Shown: one piece after another, positions 1 to 6,474 of the stretch
Position numbering within the stretch: the first letter of the stretch is position 1
How the letters are laid out: the number at the start of each line of letters is the position of its first letter
NCBI GenBank assembly: GCA_021734105.1
Contig: JAIPJP010000011.1
Coordinates: 1-32,086 of the forward strand
From: Candidatus Woesearchaeota archaeon
GTDB taxonomy: Archaea > Nanobdellota > Nanobdellia > Woesearchaeales > SKGA01
Length of the DNA stretch: 32,086 nt
Direction of reading: 5' to 3'
Position numbers and translations under genes: made by a program
Notes under the pieces: generated by a model
What the model was told of the DNA's origin: nothing
The model's database searches: none
Seen by the model: the letters and a program-made list of their open reading frames with translations, nothing else

Positions 1-91
1 CATGATATTTCATGCCTGAAGCATGAAAAACTTTAATAACTTGCTTGTGTAAACTAACTTCATACTGACCGGAAATTTCTGTCTGAACCAT
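1..91 (-). CDS. 5' end of an unidentified protein gene, cut by the window edge
   Basis: An open frame starts with ATG at 91 and stays open for 30 codons to base 1; it begins MVQTEISGQYEVSLHKQVIK. A TATA-like stretch (TATAAATA on the minus strand, about 114-121) lies about 27 nt upstream of the ATG. This is the same leaderless spacing seen for many other genes here, and it is the main reason to call the frame real. Too little protein is visible to assign a family or function. Confidence 0.55.
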   Translation of the reverse strand, partial: MVQTEISGQYEVSLHKQVIKVFHASGMKYH

Positions 92-113
92 AGTAATTTC
101 TTGTCAGTATACA

Positions 114-121
114 TATTTATA
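114..121 (-). promoter_or_regulatory. TATA box for the partial gene at the left edge
   Basis: TATAAATA on the minus strand, about 27 nt upstream of the ATG at 91, which predicts a leaderless transcript. Confidence 0.5.
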
Positions 122-189
122 CCTTTTTGAACAACGCCGGTTTTTGATGCTTAGAATAAGACAAAGTAAAAAGAGTGAGCCTGGGGGGA

Positions 190-238
190 CGTTCACAACA
201 GCTGCCGGCGTACTGCACGCTGGATGACAGTCTGCTGA
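190..238 (-). other. T-loop (59/60) intron of the UAU tRNA, 49 nt
   Basis: A textbook bulge-helix-bulge is visible. The outer helix is the T-stem GGGGG/CCCCC. The central 4-bp helix is TTCA (244-241) with TGAA (195-192). The 3-nt bulges are AAT (240-238) and CGT (191-189), and the inner helix is CAGCAG/CTGTTG. Cutting after the second bulge nucleotide removes 238-190 and gives a 7-nt T-loop. The intron itself folds further (CTGTC/GGCAG, then GCGT/ACGC). Confidence 0.88.
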
Positions 239-260
239 TTTGAACCCCCGACCACCAGCT

Positions 261-300
261 CTCTTGGAGCAAACATCCCTTACTTTGCGAGATGCCGTCA
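261..300 (-). other. Anticodon-loop (37/38) intron of the UAU tRNA, 40 nt
   Basis: It sits between A301 (position 37) and A260 (position 38). The BHB is weaker than the T-loop one. The central helix CTT/AAG has an adjacent A-C mismatch, the bulges are TAT (302-300) and AGA (262-260), and the inner stem ends in CATCTC/GGGATG around a 9-nt loop. Confidence 0.75.
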
Positions 301-365
301 TATAAGACTGGCGCTCAACCAGACTAAGCTACAGGCTCAACTAATAAAAAAAGAGCCGAAGTCCG

Positions 366-376
366 TTTATAAAAGA
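366..376 (-). promoter_or_regulatory. TATA box of the UAU tRNA gene
   Basis: CTTTTATAAAC on the minus strand, about 33 nt upstream of the first tRNA nucleotide (338). It gives the tRNA its own promoter, separate from tRNA-Gly. Confidence 0.55.
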
Positions 377-399
377 TGCGGTTGGGGAAAAAGAATGAA

Positions 400-511
400 T
401 GCGACGACTGGGAATCGAACCCAGGCCGAAGCCTCTTTGCGGGTGCAAAAAACGCGTTAGAGTTTTTAAGCACCTTGGCAAGGCCCCATTGTACCATTCA
501 ACCACCGTCGC
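400..511 (-). tRNA. tRNA-Gly(GCC) with an anticodon-loop intron
   Basis: Acceptor GCGACGG (511-505) pairs with TCGTCGC (407-401), with A73 at 400. The T-arm is CTGGG-TTCGATT-CCCAG. The anticodon stem GGGCC (486-482) pairs with GGCTT (433-429) through G-T pairs. The loop reads T-T-GCC-A-[intron]-A, so the anticodon is GCC (glycine). Removing the intron leaves 71 nt with a 4-nt variable loop. A TATA-like CGTTTAAAAACC lies upstream at about 547-557. Confidence 0.93.
435..475 (-). other. Position 37/38 intron of tRNA-Gly, 41 nt
   Basis: A BHB motif: central helix TTGC (481-478) with GCAA (440-437), 5' bulge CAA (477-475) and 3' bulge AGA (436-434). The inner helix GGTGC/GCACC has one extra unpaired C at 441. 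Cuts after the second bulge nucleotide give positions 37 and 38. Confidence 0.85.
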
Positions 512-572
512 ATAAATGTTGAACTTTTAGGAAGTAAAGATGTATGGTTTTTAAACGTTACGTTATCGTATG

Positions 573-580
573 ATTTAAAT
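573..580 (+). promoter_or_regulatory. TATA box of the UbiB-like gene
   Basis: ATTTAAAT is centred about 27 nt upstream of the ATG at 603. An AGGAGGT at 581-587 looks like a ribosome-binding site. It lies between the TATA box and the expected transcription start, so it is probably not in the mRNA. Confidence 0.5.
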
Positions 581-602
581 AGGAGGTTTTGTTGAGAATA
601 TT

Positions 603-1463
603 ATGCAAACAGAGAGATATAAACAAGTTGAAAGTGTTCTTATCAAAAGAGGCTTTGGAAACTTACTAGGCGTTGCATCAAACAAGGAAACGCATAAACA
701 ATCTCCTCAAGATAGATTAAAAATTGTTCTTGAAGAACTTGGAGGAGGATTTGTGCTTCTTGGACAACTACTCAAATTTAGAGTTGATCTCATTCCTACA
801 GACTATTGTAAAGCATTAGCAAGGTTACGAGATAAAGGAACGCCAATAGCATACAAAGAATTTGAAGAAGAACTTGCAAAGCAATATACCAGACCTCTTG
901 AAACAATTTTTTCAAATATCATCACAAAACCACTTCTTGTTGATGTAGTTTCCCAAACTCACGAAGCAACACTTGTTAACGGCGATAAGGTTCATGTTAA
1001 AATAATTAAACCTAAATCAAAAATTCTTATTAAAGAAGACATTACAATTCTTAAGTATCTAGCAAAGAAAATAAAACTACCATTAGATACCACTTACATC
1101 ATTAAAGAACTTGAAGATTACGTCAAAAATAAATCTAATTTAGAACTTGAAGAAACATTTCTTTCTCATAGTGGAAAATACGCGAGTAGCTATATACCTC
1201 AAGTTGTAAGCACTATTAGTCATAAGAAAGTTATTGTTATTAGACACCTGAAAAAAAGACCTGTTGAAGACATGAAAAAACAAATGACAAAAATTCAAGG
1301 AGATGTTAATTTCATTCAAGGAGAATTCATTATCTCGTTTATTGGACTTTTCTTTGTTGCAATCGGTCTATTTTTACCTGAGCCACTAAATAAAGTTTTT
1401 TTATACTTTAGCATTGCTTGCTTTGTCCTCGTCTTTATTTTCCTTGCTCAACATCAAAAATAA
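603..1463 (+). CDS. Truncated UbiB/ABC1-like atypical kinase homologue with C-terminal membrane hairpin
   Basis: Residues 43-95 resemble the N-terminal signature of the UbiB/ABC1/ADCK family: a KxGQ-like segment read here as LLGQ, so without the lysine, then FRVDLIPTDYCKALARLRD. Residues 112-137 match the family's glycine-poor loop and ATP-lysine strand (SQTHEATL, then VHVKIIKP with K133). The 286-aa protein is much shorter than usual family members. I see no HGDLHPGN-type catalytic loop or later metal-binding aspartate. Instead it ends in two hydrophobic segments (about 240-260 and 266-283), like the membrane hairpin that closes bacterial UbiB. It is probably a degenerate or regulatory family member without phosphotransfer activity; its role is unknown. 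It stands alone between tRNA-Gly and a zinc-ribbon gene. Confidence 0.7.
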   Translation: MQTERYKQVESVLIKRGFGNLLGVASNKETHKQSPQDRLKIVLEELGGGFVLLGQLLKFRVDLIPTDYCKALARLRDKGTPIAYKEFEEELAKQYTRPLETIFSNIITKPLLVDVVSQTHEATLVNGDKVHVKIIKPKSKILIKEDITILKYLAKKIKLPLDTTYIIKELEDYVKNKSNLELEETFLSHSGKYASSYIPQVVSTISHKKVIVIRHLKKRPVEDMKKQMTKIQGDVNFIQGEFIISFIGLFFVAIGLFLPEPLNKVFLYFSIACFVLVFIFLAQHQK

Positions 1464-1525
1464 ACAGCATCAATGGATGCATCTGTTTATCTCCAAAAGA
1501 TAAATCCGCACGTACAACGCCCAAA

Positions 1526-1822
1526 ATGAACGTCGCCACATCAATTATTATAACGCTCTTGAGCACAGCAGTGATTTTTGTACTTCTCTATATCCTCTTA
1601 ATGCCTTCATCGCTGCAAGTTCCCAAACGAGAAGAACGAATATGTCCTCGATGCAAACACCAAAACTACAAAATGGTTGGCGCAAGTAATAGTGGTGTTG
1701 GACTTATTCTTGGCATTGGCAATCCACATTATTTATGTAATAACTGCGGCTTTCGAGGGGTCTTTCCCATTATTGATGAAGATCAACGCATAATTAAACA
1801 AAAACCACCTAAAGAATTATAA
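1526..1822 (+). CDS. Membrane-anchored zinc-ribbon protein
   Basis: The open frame extends upstream to 1418, but that part overlaps the previous gene and has no protein-like character, so the ATG at 1526 (98 aa) is preferred. One transmembrane segment (residues about 5-26) is followed by a zinc ribbon with C40-x2-C43 and C71-x2-C74. The soluble part probably faces the cytoplasm. No specific family is recognised. The gene ends 6 bases inside the convergent NFACT-R gene. Confidence 0.7.
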   Translation: MNVATSIIITLLSTAVIFVLLYILLMPSSLQVPKREERICPRCKHQNYKMVGASNSGVGLILGIGNPHYLCNNCGFRGVFPIIDEDQRIIKQKPPKEL

Positions 1823-2707
1823 CTCGTTTTTTCTCTTACGTATTTTTTTTACTTGACAACCACCTGAAGGAAGAACTCTAATAATTGCATCAAGAGAAAC
1901 ATGTGCTTGCTCATGCTGCACAAAGAAATTTCTTATTTGTTTTGCAATTACACTAGCTTTTTCTTTTCCTTGTTCAATTTCAATAACCTGTTTGCAATGA
2001 TGACGAACAGCTGCAGTTGGGCCTGCAAGCACAACTACTCGCTCATCAACATCAGTTGTTGTTAGTAAACCCATCGCAAAACTAATAGAGGCATCAATAT
2101 AATTTGTTTTCCCACGAATCATAAAAGAACCTTTAGCAAGAAATTCTCCAGAATTCGCATCTTTAGTTACTTGTTCAGGCTTGACGTGAAATACTGCCGC
2201 AGTTCCCATACCTAATTTCCAAGCGCGAGCATAATCAAGAACAAAACTTCCCGCTTCGGTTATGGATTGATTCGTTGGCTCTTGGGGATACTCCTTATCG
2301 TCAAGGCCAATACCAAAAAACTGCTCCACGTCTTTTTTATTTTTCTTAATAATTGCAAAAGGAGAACCAGCCATATCCGTATGCAAAACAACATCATCTT
2401 TTTCTGTATGTTTTTTAATGAGTATTTCATTTGTTGTTGCATCACGACCACCAATAAGCAAAAAACCTTCACTAGAAATAGACCAACGAAATTTTTCAAA
2501 CCAAAATTTTTGTTTATCTTCAACACGTTTAATAGATGATACAAACTCACTACTTGCTAAATCATCTTCCACCCCATCCTTTTTTTCTGCAAACTCAGCC
2601 AACGTCTTTTCAACGCCACGAATTTTCTTTTTAGCTCTTTTTGCCTCTTCAAAATAGACTGCCGCATTTTCCTCAACAGACTTTGTAATAGACAGAGCAA
2701 TTTTCAT
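1817..2707 (-). CDS. NFACT-R (DUF814) domain protein, short Rqc2/RqcH relative
   Basis: Residues about 10-65 are charged and predicted coiled coil. Residues about 68-205 match the NFACT-R RNA-binding domain of the NEMF/Rqc2/RqcH/Tae2 family, including RWSISSEGFLLIGGRDATTN and the downstream HTDMAGSPFAI segment (109-119). Full-length archaeal members also have N-terminal NFACT-N and HhH domains that bind the 60S/50S ribosome and tRNA; these are absent. At 296 aa it is about half the usual length. The start is supported by TATAAA at 2731-2736, 27 nt upstream of the ATG. It may keep a role in RNA binding or stalled-ribosome rescue, possibly with a partner supplying NFACT-N. Confidence 0.85.
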   Translation of the reverse strand: MKIALSITKSVEENAAVYFEEAKRAKKKIRGVEKTLAEFAEKKDGVEDDLASSEFVSSIKRVEDKQKFWFEKFRWSISSEGFLLIGGRDATTNEILIKKHTEKDDVVLHTDMAGSPFAIIKKNKKDVEQFFGIGLDDKEYPQEPTNQSITEAGSFVLDYARAWKLGMGTAAVFHVKPEQVTKDANSGEFLAKGSFMIRGKTNYIDASISFAMGLLTTTDVDERVVVLAGPTAAVRHHCKQVIEIEQGKEKASVIAKQIRNFFVQHEQAHVSLDAIIRVLPSGGCQVKKIRKRKNEL

Positions 2708-2730
2708 AATGATAAAAGGTGCTTACCACA

Positions 2731-2736
2731 TATAAA
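2731..2736 (-). promoter_or_regulatory. TATA box of the NFACT-R gene
   Basis: ATTTATA-type box on the minus strand, centred 27 nt upstream of the ATG at 2707, which predicts a leaderless mRNA. Confidence 0.55.
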
Positions 2737-2837
2737 TGTTGCGAGAAATGAGTTTTATGAAAAAATAAACATCTCGTGCCGCCTAAAAGTATATTTAATT
2801 TAATAACTAGTTATGACCATACGTACACACCTTAAAA

Positions 2838-3290
2838 CTAACAAGAAGGAAGAGTTTCTTGCACGTAACTAGTAGCGCACTGAACATACTCACCAGTACC
2901 ATCATCAATTAAAGGAACAAGCTCTAGCTTAAACGCACCACCATCATACACGTATGGTCGCTCTTGCTCAACTGTTTCTCCAGGAATAATCTTGCCTTGA
3001 CTTAACGTTGTTGACGTTTCACCATACGCATCAACAATAATTAATTTTACTTTTTGTATAGATTCATCGCCAATATTTTTTACAGAAAACATCAATTTTG
3101 TATCAGCAATGCACACACCAGATTCGCTATCAAGCGCGATGGATTCACAAAGAGCAGTCTTTCCAAGTTCATCTTCAGGCGCGACACCCGCGCTCCAATT
3201 CATAATCATAGCGCCAAGTGCTACAGCAAATGCGATGAGCAGTACTGTTGCAATAAGTGGAGACATTCCTTTTTTGGATGCAAAAACCAT
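2838..3290 (-). CDS. Type IV pilin-like surface protein with four cysteines
   Basis: The N-terminus KKGMSPLIATVLLIAFAVAL is an archaeal class III signal peptide: a short basic stretch, predicted prepilin peptidase cleavage after G8, then a hydrophobic helix (9-31). This is typical of archaeal pilins (DUF1628-like) and archaellins. The exported part is about 120 aa and should form a beta-rich head. It has four cysteines (C48, C60, C138 and the last residue C150), suggesting two disulfide bonds. A TATA-like TATTTAAA lies 27 nt upstream of the ATG. It is divergent from a glycosyltransferase operon that also encodes an extracytoplasmic CxxC protein, so glycosylation and disulfide formation on the pilin are plausible inferences. 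Confidence 0.85.
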   Translation of the reverse strand: MVFASKKGMSPLIATVLLIAFAVALGAMIMNWSAGVAPEDELGKTALCESIALDSESGVCIADTKLMFSVKNIGDESIQKVKLIIVDAYGETSTTLSQGKIIPGETVEQERPYVYDGGAFKLELVPLIDDGTGEYVQCATSYVQETLPSC

Positions 3291-3414
3291 ATGGTAGATA
3301 CACTTTTAAGCAGTATTTAAAGCTTTTGTAATGAACGAGACCATTCTTGAGTAACAAAATCATTTATAAATACATTCCGCTAAGCTTTTAAACCGGTTTC
3401 ATTTCACGCAACCC
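3291..3414. promoter_or_regulatory. Divergent promoter region between pilin and glycosyltransferase operon
   Basis: The minus-strand TATA (TATTTAAA, about 3313-3321) serves the pilin gene. The plus-strand TATA (ATTTATAAA, about 3362-3370) lies about 50 nt upstream of the GT2 ATG at 3415, leaving a leader of about 20 nt. No clear operator is visible. Confidence 0.5.
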
Positions 3415-4689
3415 ATGTTAAGTTTTGGAGATATCCTTATTTACGTAGCAACATTTTTTGGGCTATTCACCTCTATTTATTTTTTTATCACACTCATAGA
3501 ACGTCGATCAAATTTGCATCAAGGAGAAACAAAAAAATACCAACCAGTAACTATTTGCATACCTTGTTATAATGAAGAACTTACTCTAGAAAAAACACTT
3601 GAATCACTTGTTGCACTAGACTACGATAAAAAACAACTTGAAATAATTATTGTAGATGATGGTAGTAAAGATAAAACATACAAAATAGCAAAACAATTTG
3701 CCAAACAACACCCCGCAAGTGATATCAAAGTCTTTCGAAAAGAAAACGGCGGAAAATATACTGCACTTAACTTTGCCCTTACAAAAGCACGAGGAAGATT
3801 CTTTGGAGCACTTGATGCAGATAGTTTTGTTGATCCTAAAGCCCTTCGGCGAATTATGAAATTCTTTGAAGACAAAAAAGTTGCTATTGTTACACCATCA
3901 ATGAAAATCTATAAACCAAAAGGAATACTCAGACGCATACAAGCAATTGAATACCTTATGGGAATTTTCTTGCGCAAGGTGTTTGCAGAACTTGGCAGCA
4001 TACACGTTACACCAGGACCATTTAGTATTTACCGAATGGAAGTCTTTGAAAAATATGGTCCATACAAAAAAGCATATCATACTGAAGACATAGAAATATC
4101 TCTGCGCGCACAAACACACCATCTAGTCATTGAAAACAGCGTTGATGCATTCGTCTACACCGTTGGACCAAAAACATTTAAAACACTCTACAAACAACGA
4201 CTTCGTTGGTATCATGGATTTATCAGAAATGTTCTTGATTACAAACAAGTATTCACCAAACAACACGGCAACCTTGGACTTTTTATTCTACCCGCAAGTT
4301 TTATCTCAGTTTTCTTACTCATCACCATTATTACCTATGTCCTTATCACAAGACTAAGCAATATACGAGAAACATTGCAAAGTTGGACTGCGATTAACTT
4401 TGATTTTAGCACATGGGAATGGTTTAATTTTGATACCTTCTTTTTGAACACGTCAGGACCTGCAATGGTTGGTATCATCGCGTTATTATTTACTATAAGT
4501 ATCATTGTTATTGCAAAAATAATTAGTAAAGAGAAAAAGCCAATATTCTACTCATATATTTTTTTTGCATTATTTTACGCGCCTTTGTACGCCTTTTGGT
4601 GGCTCGTATCTATTTGGTATGTTCTTTTTACCAAAGATAAAGTACAATGGGGACATAAATCAGAAAATAAAAATGAGGCAACATCATGA
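3415..4689 (+). CDS. Processive-type family 2 glycosyltransferase, membrane-bound
   Basis: This is a GT-A/GT2 enzyme with one N-terminal membrane segment (about 5-27), a cytoplasmic catalytic domain, and C-terminal membrane segments after residue 280. It carries all signatures of processive synthases (cellulose/chitin/hyaluronan/PgaC type): IIVDDGS (D81/D82), LDADS (DxD, 134-136), HTEDIE (catalytic ED, 224-225) and QRLRW (Q-x-x-R-W, 261-265). It should therefore polymerise or add sugars from a nucleotide sugar at the inner membrane face; the sugar cannot be told from sequence. It is the first gene of a plus-strand operon. The next gene starts inside its stop region (4-nt overlap), so the two are translationally coupled. 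Confidence 0.9.
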   Translation: MLSFGDILIYVATFFGLFTSIYFFITLIERRSNLHQGETKKYQPVTICIPCYNEELTLEKTLESLVALDYDKKQLEIIIVDDGSKDKTYKIAKQFAKQHPASDIKVFRKENGGKYTALNFALTKARGRFFGALDADSFVDPKALRRIMKFFEDKKVAIVTPSMKIYKPKGILRRIQAIEYLMGIFLRKVFAELGSIHVTPGPFSIYRMEVFEKYGPYKKAYHTEDIEISLRAQTHHLVIENSVDAFVYTVGPKTFKTLYKQRLRWYHGFIRNVLDYKQVFTKQHGNLGLFILPASFISVFLLITIITYVLITRLSNIRETLQSWTAINFDFSTWEWFNFDTFFLNTSGPAMVGIIALLFTISIIVIAKIISKEKKPIFYSYIFFALFYAPLYAFWWLVSIWYVLFTKDKVQWGHKSENKNEATS

Positions 4690-5384
4690 AACGAAAAAAA
4701 ATATCCATACAAAAAACAACAATTGTATTATTATTAACCATTGTTATTTTTTCATCGGGCGTTCTTATTGGAAATCATAACACTAATAAAAAATTTCTTA
4801 ATATCGTTGAACTCGGCGATGAACTTAGATTAGAAACACTCGGCATTGAAGTTGAATATGATATATTAGCAGAAAACATCTGTGAAAATGAAGAAGCACT
4901 CTTTCTTACAACAGAACTTTTTGATCTTGCTGAAAAATTAGACTTTATGGAAAACGAATTAGGAAGCAATAGCGATCAAGTTATTCAACTTAAAAAACAA
5001 TATTTTATTCTTGAAGCAAGACATTGGATGCTCGCAAAAAATCGCTTAGAAAATTGTTTGGAAAATGATAAAGGCATTAACAACACAGTGGTTCTTTATT
5101 TTTACTCTAACCAAGGAGATTGTCCACGATGTCAACAACAAGGAGCGGTGCTTACCTACCTACATAAAAAATATCCTGGTATGAAAGTGTATTCTTTTGA
5201 TATTAATATCGATAGCCCTGTAGTAAATGTCCTTAAACAACTTTATGACATCACAACAACACCTGGTCTAGTTATTAATGATGAAACACATGAAGGATAT
5301 ATGGATGCAGATACATTTATTACCTTTGTAACCAACCAACAAAAAACGCAAGTCAGTCAAAATATAATGGAGCAAATTGTCTAA
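4686..5384 (+). CDS. Membrane-anchored thioredoxin-fold protein (CPRC), extracytoplasmic
   Basis: A short basic N-terminus and one membrane helix (about 11-28) suggest the rest lies outside the cell. Residues 45-125 are helical and charged, with lone cysteines C66 and C124. Residues 134-225 read as a thioredoxin fold: strand VVLYFYS, redox motif C146-P-R-C149, and the cis-proline strand TTPGLV (about 191-196). The likely role is thiol-disulfide exchange on exported proteins. The neighbouring four-cysteine pilin is an obvious candidate substrate (inference). The ATG overlaps the upstream GT2 stop, and the next gene follows after 31 nt. Confidence 0.8.
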   Translation: MKRKKISIQKTTIVLLLTIVIFSSGVLIGNHNTNKKFLNIVELGDELRLETLGIEVEYDILAENICENEEALFLTTELFDLAEKLDFMENELGSNSDQVIQLKKQYFILEARHWMLAKNRLENCLENDKGINNTVVLYFYSNQGDCPRCQQQGAVLTYLHKKYPGMKVYSFDINIDSPVVNVLKQLYDITTTPGLVINDETHEGYMDADTFITFVTNQQKTQVSQNIMEQIV

Positions 5385-5415
5385 ATCGAGAGCTTAAGAA
5401 AAAACAATAGAAAAT

Positions 5416-6474
5416 ATGTTATCAATCATCCTACCCACCTACAACGAACGAGAAAGTGTTCTTACTACTATTGCGGCTATTCGTAAATATATTCCACAAG
5501 AACAACCATACGAAATTATTGTGAGTGACGATAACTCTCCAGATAAAACATGGAAACTCATTAAAGAAACATTTGCAAAAGATAAACAAGTATGGTGTCT
5601 TCGGCGAATGAAAAATAAAGGATTAAGTCCTGCAGTTATTGATGCCTTTAAACATGCAAAAGGAGATATCTTCTTAGTTACCGATGCAGATGGACAACAT
5701 GACGAAACCATCATTCCTCATATGCTTGCTGCAATTAAGAAAGCTGATGCAGTCAGCGGGACACGATTTAAAAAAGGAGGCTCTGTAAAAGGGTGGTCTG
5801 CTAAGCGAATTCTTATGAGTAAAACAGCAGCAGCACTATCACAACCATTCTTAAAACAAAAAATAAGTGACCCTATGAGCGGTTTTTTCATGATACGACG
5901 CAAAGCCTTTGAACACGTAAAAGAAAAGATCAATCCAAAAGGATATAAAATTTATTTAGAAATATTATTTGCCAATAAGAACTTACAAGTTAAAGAAATC
6001 CCCTATAAATTTAAAACAAGAAAAAAAGGAGCGAGTAAACTTGGCAGTAAAGTCATTGTTGAATATTTAATCATGCTTGCTAAACAATTCTTTAAAGGAA
6101 AATTTTTCAAATTTTGTGTCGTTGGTGGCAGCGGCGTCATTGTTAATATGAGTCTACTTTATACATTAACCGAATTCGGAGGACTTTATTATTTACTCTC
6201 AGCAGCAATTGCAATAGAAATATCTATTATCACAAACTTTTTACTAAATAATTTCTGGACATGGAAAAAGCAGAATACAAAACATTCATTCTGGCAAAAA
6301 ATGCTGCGATTTAATCTCGTTTCACTTATTGCGCTAATAGTAAATATGGGCTTGCTCTTTGCTTTCACAGAACTTATTGGTCTTTGGTATATTATTTCAA
6401 ACTTGATGGGAATTCTCGCCGCAACAATTATTAATTACGCACTCAATGACAAATGGACATTTCAAGAAAAATGA
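5416..6474 (+). CDS. DPM1-type polyprenyl-phosphate glycosyltransferase fused to GtrA domain
   Basis: Residues 1-215 form a GT2 domain of the dolichol-phosphate mannose/glucose synthase type: LPTYNERE at the start, VSDDNSPD (37-44), DADGQH (90-95) and the family-typical SDPMSGFF (151-158). Residues about 231-350 form a GtrA-like four-helix membrane domain (FKFCVVGGSG onward), which is linked to flipping or placing the lipid-linked sugar. The protein should charge a polyprenyl phosphate with a hexose from a nucleotide sugar. The downstream GT39-like enzyme would then use that lipid-linked sugar on the outside of the cell. The next gene begins within its stop codon region. Confidence 0.92.
   Translation: MLSIILPTYNERESVLTTIAAIRKYIPQEQPYEIIVSDDNSPDKTWKLIKETFAKDKQVWCLRRMKNKGLSPAVIDAFKHAKGDIFLVTDADGQHDETIIPHMLAAIKKADAVSGTRFKKGGSVKGWSAKRILMSKTAAALSQPFLKQKISDPMSGFFMIRRKAFEHVKEKINPKGYKIYLEILFANKNLQVKEIPYKFKTRKKGASKLGSKVIVEYLIMLAKQFFKGKFFKFCVVGGSGVIVNMSLLYTLTEFGGLYYLLSAAIAIEISIITNFLLNNFWTWKKQNTKHSFWQKMLRFNLVSLIALIVNMGLLFAFTELIGLWYIISNLMGILAATIINYALNDKWTFQEK

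Larger units (their letters stand above)
176..338 (-). tRNA. tRNA with two introns, apparent anticodon UAU (tRNA-Ile)
   Basis: Acceptor strands GAGCCTG (338-332) and CAGGCTC (183-177) pair, with discriminator A at 176. The D-arm is GCTT/GAGC and the anticodon stem is CCAGT (311-307) with GCTGG (259-255). The T-stem is GGGGG (249-245) with CCCCC (188-184). The arms close only if 261-300 and 190-238 are removed, leaving a 74-nt class I tRNA. With the anticodon intron at 37/38, the loop reads C-T-TAT-A-A, giving anticodon UAU, which would read the isoleucine codon AUA. The T-loop becomes TTCAAA+T. The fold is clear. Identity rests on the anticodon and on resemblance of the D-arm to archaeal tRNA-Ile. 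Confidence 0.85.

Noticed and set aside
104-301. Minus-strand open frame of 65 codons
   Set aside because: It covers the intron-containing tRNA gene and is cysteine- and arginine-rich noise from tRNA sequence.
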